A stretch of DNA of 64,000 bases from Monomorium pharaonis (Eukaryota > Arthropoda > Insecta > Hymenoptera > Formicidae): positions 17,428,042-17,492,041 of the forward strand of contig NC_050474.1 in assembly GCF_013373865.1 (NCBI RefSeq), in the 5' to 3' direction. The stretch's first letter is position 1. Each line of letters starts with the position of its first letter. Shown one piece after another: positions 18,880 to 30,100 of the stretch. Both the position numbers and the translations under genes were made by a program. The notes beneath the pieces were generated by a model. The model did not search any database, was not told the origin of the DNA, and saw only the letters and a program-made list of their open reading frames with translations.

Positions 18880-19390
18880 AAAATTTATCAGTCGAATGAC
18901 ATCATATTTCGATCCTTATTAAAGAATTCTCCCGCACCCACCCCGTCAGTAGAGGTGGAAAATCGCAAACCCATATGGTATAGTACAAGCTTGGACGTCG
19001 TTTTAATCAGATAATTGTTTTAGTTAATGTTACGATAAACTTGTAAAATTTGATTAGTGATGTCCGTTTTACACTATGCGCATCTGGGATTCACCACTCT
19101 CTTTCTTTTGCTTACAGAGTGTATGAGCGCAATGATATCATGTGTGCAATGTGCATGTGTGCAATAATGTCACGTGTGCAATGTGCATGTGTACAATAAT
19201 GTCATGTGTGCAATGTGTATGAGCGTATTAATATCATGTGTGCAATGTGCATGAGCGTAATAATATCATGTGTGCAATGTGCATTTGCGCAATAATGACA
19301 TGTGTGCAATAGTGTCATGTGTCCAATAATGTCGTGTGTGCAATGTGTTAATATTATCTCGTTATCTTATGTGTGCAATAATGTCATATT
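18880..19390 (+). mobile_element. Dispersed repeat with tandem GTGTGCAATGTGCATGAGCG units
   Basis: It matches 49,990-50,330 from TCTCCCGCACCC through GTACAAGYTGGACGTCGTTT to CAGAGTGTATGAGCGCAATG, then has about eight imperfect copies of a roughly 31-bp unit built on ATGTGTGCAATGTGCATG. It ends where a TTAA-family repeat begins. No coding capacity. Confidence 0.7.
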
Positions 19391-19400
19391 AAAAAACAAT

Positions 19401-19615
19401 TTAAGAGGATCCTAAAGTCATCTGTTTTGCCGACATTCTGTTCAACCATTTAGTTTCAAATTGAATTTACAGAATTGAAAATCCTTTTACACAATTAAAG
19501 TACGTACACAAATAAACCCGAAAACGATTAGATCAAGACCAAAAATGCAAAAAAATGTTTAAAGTTTATTTGTTCATAAAAATACTCGCTTCAAAATATA
19601 AGTTGTGTAATAAAA
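19401..19615. mobile_element. TTAA-family repeat, truncated copy
   Basis: It starts TTAAGAGGATCCTAAAGTCA and follows 6,681-6,890 closely (AATTAAAGTACGTACACAAA and GATTAGATCAAGACCAAAAA shared). It breaks off near 19,615 before the second terminus. Confidence 0.65.
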
Positions 19616-20340
19616 GTTATTTTAGGGTTACATATAACATGTAACATGTGTGTGTTTATTGTATATATAGTATATATATAGACGCTTAATCTCTTCCTAC
19701 ATACATCTTATACAATAACACAGTTATATTTTTTATAAAATCACTTGTAGTATGTTTTTAATGTTGTTTGTAGTTTTGGTTTTATTTAACGCAGACTATC
19801 GCACAGGAACACTCTGATCATCGTATAAAAATCTAAGGCATAAATTGAAACATTGGAACATAAAGAAAGTGGAGATTAAAACAACATAATTATTGCTTTT
19901 TTCTCCTTTTTTCACAAAAATATTTATAAAAATATTTAATTATTAATTTGACTTTTGTATTACATAATGTCTTTATATATTTATTAAAGGATCAGTATGT
20001 GTTTTTTAAATTATTATTAAAGAAACTTTATAAAACTATTTATCTAAATGTTTTTCAAACATCACACATATCATTAATATTATTAATTAACTTTCAGGTT
20101 CCCGATTTGGATACTTGCAAACAAAAGTTGGACTTGTAAGTCTTTTGTCGAAATACAAGTTCAAGCTTCATTCTCGGACTCCGGTCCCGCTTACTTACAT
20201 CTGTGATTACAGAATAATGGGGTACCATATAGATTGCTCTATTCCCAACAGTTTCCAGCGCACAGTACTTTTATTTAATTCTATTTGATGGCTTGTATCT
20301 GCGACAAGTAAATTTCGATTTAAAATCTTTAAATACATAT
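19616..20340. other. Intergenic DNA, nothing recognised
   Basis: AT-rich up to 20,090, then a slightly GC-richer patch at 20,095-20,270 following a TTTCAG acceptor-like site. That patch is open for only a few codons and matches no family I know. Confidence 0.4.
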
Positions 20341-22228
20341 TGTTACGTCCAGCCTTATAGGATTTAACTCTTTATTCGGTAGGAAGGATATTTCAGGGAG
20401 AACAGGTAAGGCAGGGAAGAACGTAACAAAACGTGTAAAATTCCCGTAGGCACACAGTTTAAGAGAGGGTATGTGCCTCGGGTCGAACGCACTTTTTATG
20501 ACTCAAAAATATAGGTCAACGTGCCGATAGGGCCGCTATAACCCGTTTCGAGTCGTACGTCCGTCGGTCCAAGTTTCGAGTCAACGAATTGAATCGCTTT
20601 AACTCGGGATCGGACCAGATGCAGTCTTTGTTCGGGATAGAGGTCGTTATTAATTAAAATAAATGATAAGGTTTCACATAAAATTAACAAAAGTATTTAT
20701 TCTAATAACAAATAAAAATGAAAATAAAAAGAAATACAAATAAGCGCCGAAGTCGTGATTTGACAATTTTGTAATAACGGTATAATTAAATTTAAGACGC
20801 ATAGTGAGTATGAATATAGTTGTACAAATATTAAATAAGTATATAGTGGGCGGAGAAAGGGAAACAAAGAGATTTTTGTTTTTAATTCTACAGTATTAAC
20901 GGTAAACGCGGAGCAAAGAAATAGACAAAGGGTTTATTAAATGGTTAGATGGGGTAAACATGGATGGATAAAGCATAGCGGGAGAGAGTGGGGGTGGAAT
21001 GTCTTTGGATTCAGGGGAACTTATGGGAGAGTAACTTGAAGAAGGAGGAGATGAACTAGAAAAAGAATATGTTGGGAATATCTGAGGAACGTGTTCATGT
21101 TCTTCAGTAATTGGAGGCAAAGAGGAAGGTCGAGGAACATTAAGTTCTTCGAAGGTGGTAGCTGGAGAGGAGGGTCGAGAAACACTAAGTGGGAAATTAT
21201 TTATAAAATAATAGGAACGTGTCTTAAAAAATTAAAACGGAAGGGAGTAGATGAGTAACGTAAAAACAAAGAAAGAAATTGTGATTGTAGGACTTACTCA
21301 TTACTGGTTCTCGAATAAATCCGTTGGAATCGAAGGGATTTTTGACCGAATGGAACGGCACTAAAGTTTACTTGCGCACTGATTCTACATGATTACTAAC
21401 TAACTCTCTTATTAACTAAACTGACTAAAAACTCTAAACGTAACTGAACGTAACTCACAACTAACTACTTTCAACTAACTGATTATTACTGACCATTATT
21501 ACTACTATTACTACTATTACTAACTGACTATTACTGACATTATTACTGACTGCTACTAACTATTACTGCTATTCTCATTACTGACTATCTCTTCAAGATT
21601 TGGTATTATATATACAGAGTCTTACAGAGGGAGGATTCAGATGTGGGTGGTTCAAATATTCTAACTGATAGGACTCTTTTTCAGGATTGTGTGGTGGGTG
21701 AATTCTAAGTTTTCTTATTGGAGAAATAGTTTTTCCTTTTTGACCAATCATACGTTGAGTACTCTGTCGAAAGTTTCTCTGTTTCTTCCCACATTCTTTC
21801 AATTTTATCGAAGGGATGCGACCTATCGCGTAGGTTATCTTCCCTTTGGGTTTAAGAGATAAATAATTTTTTTTATCGTGCTAGACGTGCTACGGTATGG
21901 GTTGCAGATGGAGGAAACGGTTATTTATTTTTTGCTTATGTTTTGATACTTTATTGCTCATTTTTTGTGAGGAAACGTGAAACTTTGCTTAGATCCCATG
22001 TTTGTTTTTGAATTTCTATCTTCAGAATTTATTATTTGTTGACTCAATATTCAAAAGAAGTCGGAATTATCTACTTGGTCGTTTCGTCCATCTATGTTTG
22101 TCATTACGTTTCTAACAGACTAATCATAGACGCATAAAAAATTATCGGAGACCGTTGAAACGGAATTTCTTTTGTAAATTATTAGTTTTTCTGACGAAGG
22201 GAAATCGTGGAGTCTGCCGGACGTAACA
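20341..22228. mobile_element. Probable solo LTR, 1,888 bp, with 4-bp target duplication
   Basis: The segment starts TGTTACGTCC and ends GGACGTAACA, a perfect 10-bp terminal inverted repeat with the TG...CA ends of LTRs. It is flanked on both sides by ATAT (20,337-20,340 and 22,229-22,232). The interior is GC-richer than its surroundings, has a tract of ACTAACT/ATTACTACT repeats at 21,400-21,590, and has no reverse transcriptase, integrase or second LTR. A 4-bp duplication fits Ty3/Gypsy-type elements. Short open frames inside are proline/serine-rich and unconvincing. Confidence 0.65.
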
Positions 22229-22599
22229 ATATTTTAAAATTTGTAAGGAAAGAATATTGAATTTTTTCTACTTTCCAACAGAGTAAACTTTCTTCTAAAA
22301 ACATTTTTTAATTTGTATTTTTTTGGTTGTCTTTTTATTGTTTTTTTTTCATCATTTAGCCAAATCGCTCGCGATTAATCAGTCTATCTTTACTTGTGCA
22401 AATTTAATTTTACGCTGTTTTTCAACAATATTAGGTATTCGACGGTCAAAAATTTTCAAAAACGTAATATAAAACATATATAAAAACATTTAAATATATA
22501 TATATATTATATTATAAAACAATAAATTATAAACTTTTAATACTGTCAATAAAATAACTTTGAAGATACATATATTCATTCAGACGAAATGTTGCATAA

Positions 22600-22905
22600 T
22601 TAATAAAGTGAACGAACTTACCTTAAGTAAAGTTCGATTATAATTATAATTATGCTGTCTTGTCCGGATAGAATATTCCCTCCTCCTCTTCTCATTAATC
22701 AGATTTGTTTGCTTTAAAAGAATAAAAATGCGAGACGCCGCTCGCATAGCCGTAGAAGACGATATTCCTTCAAATTTCTTTTATCTTTGAATAGCCTGTT
22801 GAGGATAGTGCAGCGGAACGCTACTACATATATCTATCCAGACAAAACAGCATAATTATAATCGAATTTCACTTAAGGTAAGTTTGTCCAATTTATTAAA
22901 CATAT
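22600..22905. mobile_element. Palindromic (MITE-like) element
   Basis: The left arm (AACTTACCTTAAGT, TTCGATTATAATTATAATTA, TGTCCGGATAGA) recurs inverted at 22,830-22,900. Arms are about 75 bp around a 150-bp centre that is GC-richer. No coding capacity. Confidence 0.65.
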
Positions 22906-23983
22906 TCTATGAATTAAAAATATATGTGATTATATATAAACAATTTTTCTAATTTCTTTAAACTTAACTATTTTGTAAAAGAAGCAATGCAAAAATTATC
23001 TTTTTAATTAGTTTCTATCTTTTCAGTATAACTATCTTTTATTTTATATTAAATAGAAATTTAACAAAAAAAAGAAACTAATATAAATATACATGGACAT
23101 ATTTTATGTACATATATTTTATATGTTTTTATATAAAAATTATTTTCCGAGTAAAGAGTAAAAAAATAAATAAAAATTTAATTAATAATATTATTTATTT
23201 AGTAACAATTAGTAACAATTTAATTAAATTTATACATTTTTAAGAATAATTTTTCTAAAAAGTTTTTAAAATAAGTGCATTGTAATAATTTTGTCTTTAT
23301 TAAAATTAAAGAAAAAATTTTACAACATTTGCGTAACTTTTAATTTGTAATAAAAAAACTAATTAATAGCAAATAATTTTTAAATACTCCCGTCAAAATT
23401 ATTATGTAAATTATTAATATATTTATTCACGTGTGTGACTAATACGCTTTAATTATTCTTATATAAATCATATAAAAACTGATATTGATAAAGAATTAAA
23501 ACTCAGTTTACAGATGAAATCAATTTCACATAAAATCGCTTTTAAAATAAAACAATCTGAAGCGTAAGAAGGAATACGTATTGACGTAGATGGTTATAGA
23601 GATTGTAAATTCGCGGATTCGAACTCAGCAGCTCTGCGACTTTTTACTGCATCGGGATTACTCCCGCACTGCGCACTGGTCGCATCAGGATATATTTCCC
23701 GCATCACCCGCACCAAAAGAAAAAAATTGCTCTGGAATCCGGCACTGCCATGATTTTTGTAAAATAAAGTGTTTTTTTTAATGTTTTTATTATTTAATTT
23801 GTAATAGTGTAAAAATTCGTTAAATCATTTCCGTGGTATAACAAATAACTAATTTTTTCTTTTCAATTATATACCTTAAATTATATTGGAACCTAGGCCG
23901 GATGTCACGCTTAATTCGCATTCGGTGAAACAAGAAATAGGTGAGAAAAAAAGAGAGTAAAGGAAAGAAATTTCATGTAGATT
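22906..23983. other. AT-rich intergenic DNA with one unexplained GC-richer patch
   Basis: Mostly A/T runs. The patch at about 23,590-23,755 is clearly GC-richer and open on the + strand for 63 codons, but it has no motif I recognise and no repeat partner here. It could be the remnant of an old insertion or an exon of an unknown transcript. Confidence 0.35.
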
Positions 23984-23989
23984 TTTATT
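23984..23989 (-). terminator. Candidate poly(A) signal of the P450 gene
   Basis: AATAAA on the minus strand about 205 bp beyond the P450 stop codon. Chosen by position only. Confidence 0.35.
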
Positions 23990-24194
23990 ATCGGCTTAAA
24001 ACTGACTCAACATTAGTTGCCAAGTCTCTAATTAATTGTGAACTTTACTAACCAAGTATATGAATAATGGGAATATTCTGGAGTGACAACTTCGATCCAA
24101 TAATCGAGTACTTATATACGGCTAAACATGGTAAACAATGTTGGGTCATTAATAATTTTTGTCGTTTTTTGAAATTTGAATTGTTTCTAAATAT

Positions 24195-27100
24195 CTATAT
24201 GCATTCTTTAGCGACTGGGATAAACTTTAAACGATGCGGATTTAAAGGGCGAAACACTAAATCAACTCCCGTTCGAAGGTCTTTTAAATAATCCACTGGT
24301 TCTACGTAGAAATTGTGAATCAGAGAGGCTATCATTGCCTTCATCTCTAATAGAGCAAATCGTTGACCTATAATTTTAAGTTACATGTAAGTATTACAAT
24401 TTATTTATATGAAAGGATATCAAGGATAAACATCTTACCGATACAATTACGCGGTCCAGCACTGAATGGTATATATGAATAAGGATGACGATTTCTTATG
24501 TTATCAAGTAAAAATCGATCTGGATCAAATATTTCTGGATTTGGCCAAAAATTAGGATCTCTGTGTACTTCTAATATATTCAGATGTATTATTGTTCTGG
24601 CAGGTATTATATATGAGTCTGTAAAAAAGTTTTACAATAAATAATATAAAACATTAATTAACAGAAAAAATATAATCTAACAATTAGAAAGTTATTTAAA
24701 ATTTCAGAGATACATATTTAAACTTTTTGATACATGTAATTAATTTGTTCACAATGTTGTGTGAACCACAAAAAACAATTAATTGAAAATATGAACATTC
24801 TGAAAAATATATACGTCAGGGGATTAACATTAGGTTACGTACTTAATTGTATATCTTCTGAATTAACTCGGGATACGAAAAAAACACTTGGGTACATACG
24901 CAACGCTTCTTTTATACATCTCTCTAAATATTGCAGATCTTGCAGGGACTGCATGGTAAGATTTCCTTGATTCTCCTTCATAATAGTATCAACTTCTTTT
25001 CGAACACAATTCTGTATTATTAATGTAAATTTAGACACAATTGTTTATTGTGTACTAATATTTTATGAACAAAGAAATAAAATTGTAAAATTTCTACGTT
25101 TAATTTATAGACGTTTCGATTAATATTTTCTAAGACAATACACGAATAATATATACTTAAATAAAATATATATTTAACGTATTTATAGAGGAACATTACT
25201 AATACTAGCATACATGTATTTGGTATTTTGTAGATTATATTTTTTAAATAAAACCTAAAAATAAAACTTTGAAAAGATGCATAAACTAACTAAATTAAAC
25301 TAACTAAAAAGCGTCTTCAATGATATATATAGCAAATAGTATCTTATACTTTTGAAGTATTGTTTCAAATTTTCCATAATTAAGAAAGAAGCTCTTAGCT
25401 CGTTGGTTGAAAATTCTACTTTAACACTGTTTTTATGCGTATAAGTACAATTAAAATTATGATCAAAATAATTTCACAGCTACACAAAAAAAAGTGATCT
25501 GTCCAGACTCATGTATTCCTATGGATTTTGGTCTGCTGAATCCAAATCTGATGTCAGAATTGGTAGATTGGTTCGCTGTTTCGAGAAAAACATCAACGAA
25601 AGTATTTGTTTTGTAGATTTTCGAGCTTTTTTGAGGTTTCCTCGAAACAGCGAACCAATCCACCAATTCTGATATCAGATTTGGATTCAGCAGGCTTAAA
25701 TCCATAACAATACATAGGTCTGATATACAGGCCAGACTACTTTTTTGTGTAGCTGTGCATAACCACATACGCAAAAAAATGTAGTTTGACTTGTATATCA
25801 GATCTATGTTATACTCTCTTATCGATTATATAACTAAGTTTCGATAATATTCATTTTACCGTTGCTTATTAATTGTTAGGGAAAAACCATTTAGATAATC
25901 TTACAAGTGTGTTAAAGCAATCTGAAGTGACATTTTACTGAAATATCTTTTTAGAAATGATACACATGAATTCTAAGTCTGATTTTCGTAACATTGGACA
26001 CCATAAATTCAATATGCACACATCTTACGAAACATACCTTACGAACGTATCTTACGAAGAACTTGATAAAATGAGTTTTAAAAAGACGTAATAGACAGTG
26101 ACACTACTTTTTTTTTCTTTTTATATGAGTTATGAGTCTGAACCAAATACAAAAATTAAAATTTACTTCAGGATCTTTGTTTGATAGAACTACCTTAAAT
26201 GTACTGTCTTTTTTCAATAAATATTGTAAAAAATGGAGCTATGATCAACTTGAATTTGACATATGTTATTAAAGTCATTGGCCTGAATAATAATTTCCAA
26301 GAGATTTTAATTGTTTTTCCGTGCTTATGGCACAAAACAAATTCTTCCACATAGATTTTGCTTTTTGCACACCCTTCATCTTACACATGTATTTTATATG
26401 ACACGTATATTTTATTTTATCATAACAATATAATAAGTCAAGATCAAGTAGATAGCGCGGCTCCGTTTTCATCAATACTTACTTCTTTTTTATAAAACGC
26501 TCATTCATAAAAGGTACCTGAATATCTTTGTGTTCGGCCAATAAACATAACGTAAAACATATCCCCATTGATACAGTATCATGACCCTGTAATTATATTG
26601 CTTGTATTTATACATATATAATATCTAGGCACGGTTGGGAAAATTATTTTGTAAAAGTAACTATGTTACAGTTACAGTTTTTTTATTGTAAAAGTAACTA
26701 GTTACAGTTACAAGTTACTGATTTTGATAAATAACTTCTTACAGTTACAGTTGTCTAAAAAAATTAAAAGTTGTAACTTTTTAGTTACATTTTTCTGAAA
26801 TAAATGTACATTATGTTAAATATAAGAAATAAGAATCGTGCAGGTTTTAGTAACTGTTTTATATTATGTGTTTAATTATGTGCTTTATTATTTTATGTAC
26901 ACTAAATGAGAATTTCATAAAGGTAAAAGACTAAATTATATGTTATTGTTATTAGAATTTAATGAAATATAATGCTACGTCAATTGTCATACATTAATTC
27001 ATAAATACATTCTCTTCGTCAATAAAATTTTAATAAAAATTCTTAATAATTTTTAATAGAATTTGATATGCATATATATCATCGTTAAGAGGGGATACTG

Positions 27101-30100
27101 GCTAAGGTCAAAATTTTCGACAACATTTTTTCGCCATAATTGATAGTAAAACTATTCAAGAATATACTCGTGAAATTTTAGAGTCCAACTTGAAGTATTT
27201 CAGAAGTTATAGAATAGAAAGTGAGTCAGCCTCGCGTAGGTATACAAGCGCCCGACCGGAACGGATCACGCGCTCCGCCCTTCGACGTCGAAAAACACCT
27301 CCGAATATACGAAAATCTTTCGAATGAAGAGCTTTGGACTAGAAGTTTAGACGCACACACACAAAATTCTAACGAAGCTTTTAACTCAACAGAAATGTGG
27401 AATATCTAGAACATTAGAATTCGTGATTTAAAATTGTACATGTCGCCTCCTATATAGCTGCAGGCATCTTCAACGAAGGATATGTTCCCACAAATTTAAG
27501 CGTATATTGACAAGATACTTTCGTCACGAATTTATCACGACGTCATTTAACAACAATTTACCGATTCATCAAAATTTTTCTTTATATTACTTAAGTATGT
27601 AATACAGTATCGTCAAAATTTTGGAAAGATTAACTGCACTTCTGTTTATTTCAAAAATCTGTAAAACTCCTTTTTTAAGCTTTATAAATCAGAATCCTCC
27701 CTTAAAATGACCTCGTCGTGGTGCCATTATAGTAAAGCTACCGATGCTAAACGTACGTTCTACAGAACTCGGAATACCTGTGTTATATTTAATAAAAAGT
27801 TTCTTAATTGTAGTGTAATCATTTAGCATAACATATTAATACTGCAATTATTCGATTTTAGAATCAATATAATTCTTCTTGTGTAGACTCAATTTCTTTC
27901 AGGTTGTTTAAAAATTTTAACCCATGTTCCCCCCAAAAGTAATTATTAAAGTAACTATCAAAATATGTAGTTATTAGTTACCCCCAAAAATGTAACTAAC
28001 AATAAGTTAAGTTATAGTTACAAATAGAGAAAAGTAACGATGTTAAGTTACAGATACCCCAAAAAAATTAATTGTGACTTAATTAGTTATAAGTTATAAT
28101 TCGTTATTTCTTAACCTTGCATTTAGGTAATGCAATAAGACAAATGTAAATAAAAATGAAGAAAGGTTTGTACAAGTGCATACCTCAAATGTAAAAGTAT
28201 CGACTTCCTCTCTAATATCCAAATCAGTTAAAAGATTTTTTTGAGATGCCAGTATTAAAAGATCCAACATTGCAAGTCGTTTTTTTCGAACTAAATCAAA
28301 TTATAAAAATCTTATTACAATCTTATTACATAATTCTTGTTTGTTTTACTTTTGTTAAGCAATATAAAATTAAAGTTTAATTTACATTACAAATATATTT
28401 AATTAACGGCAATGATATGTCATAATGTAAAATATTATAGTATTTAAATTCTATTAAAATAATAATATTTAATATTAGGTTATTGAATTTAAAATATAGC
28501 TTTGGCTGTCACGTACTTGTAGTCTTTTCATCATCTACCATTGTTTCTTCGTCAAAATTTCTCAAATATTGCCCATTGGTGCTTTTATGATAATCTTTTC
28601 TTTCTGCAATAATCTACACATATCAAACATCGGTTTTGTAAATTGTGTAAATGCTGAAGATGTTTTTATCAACGCTTACAAATTATATCTTATTATTCTT
28701 TTATATAAAAATTAAGAGATCTTTACCTTCTTAACTTTTCAGCACAATATAATATTAGTAAAAAGTATTTAAGAAGATAACATTTTTACCTTTTCGGTAA
28801 ATCCGTGTAATATGTTCAGGATCTGTTTTTGTTCTTTACCTGTTGGTGATAATGAGAATATCCAGTCGGCATACAACCATGGCCTAAAAAGTCTAAATCG
28901 TATTACAGAATGTTAGGCATGTGAATTTAAAAATTCGTTCAATTTTGTAAAATATTTTCTTTTAATCTTAGCTTGCCACATCAATTTTAATTACCTTGAC
29001 AAGCCAAAAATTGATATTTTAAACAAAAAATTTAGAATTCTGTAAATTTAAGCTTCTCGAGAGAAATATTAAGAGTTTTCTAGTTAATCTTTCAGATTTT
29101 GGATTAATAAAGCATATAGTACAATATATGGTATATAATTTTTACAAACTTTTTTACATATCTATAATTGTGAAAGAGTACGGACTTTTCGGGAAAAAAA
29201 AGAATCTTTGAAGTTTCATAGTATTTATACATGTTAGTACACAAAAAGCGAGAAATATTACATTGAATTTAACAACGCGTATATACTAAAATATACTTTT
29301 TAATTTCATATTATATGAAATTCAGTAAAATTATATTTAATAAAAAACAAAATAGTACCTCAAACACCGAAAACTTACATGTACCAGCTTATGTATACTT
29401 GAATCTACTTTGTGAACTTTTATACTACTATAACATAATTAAATTTGGATGCATTGTTTGGTATTATACTGTTATAATATTTCTATTCGTTTAATATAGG
29501 AATGTTAAAAACTTTAAACAAATTTTATATTGAAGTAAACAATGAGTCAAATATGCAAACTGTTAGTTGCATCGACGTAAAGTAATGGATTCTGCGATAG
29601 CAGAGAAAACATGTCCGAGAGAGAAAGACAGCGATTAGTAGGAATATGAAGACTAGAACCAGGAGACCGATCTCTGTGGTTTTGAGTGAGGCGAAAATCT
29701 GTTAGAAATGTAGTACCAAATGGTGGCGCTGACAATGCTGATACACCGGGATACACCGGAATATTGGTATAAGAAAACTGAGATAAGTACTCTAAATGTA
29801 AAAATTGCTAAGATTTTTATTATAAATTTACATTTATAAAATTGTCAAATATTTGAGTTCTTACAATTATTCGTCATTATACTTCATATTGTTTCCGGTA
29901 AATCATTGTCGCCACCATTTGGTACTACATTTCTAACAGATTTTCGCCTCACTTTTAGAGGCAAAATCAGGCTTAGTTCGGTCTTCTGGTTCTAGTCTTC
30001 ATAAGTAGGAGTTAAGCGCTGTCGATCTCTCTCTAACCAGTAGCATAGTGGGCGCTAGAAAGAGAAAAAAATTGACTCATACCACGTCTTCTCTTTATCT

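Noticed and set aside
20896..21120. Proline/serine-rich frame on the minus strand
   Set aside because: It lies within the solo LTR and has no retroelement motif; composition alone explains it.
23590..23781. 63-codon + strand frame in a GC-richer patch
   Set aside because: No motif, splice context or repeat partner was found, so I do not call a gene.
26275..26475. Minus-strand frame in P450 intron 9
   Set aside because: It has no P450 similarity and exons 9 and 10 join in frame without it.
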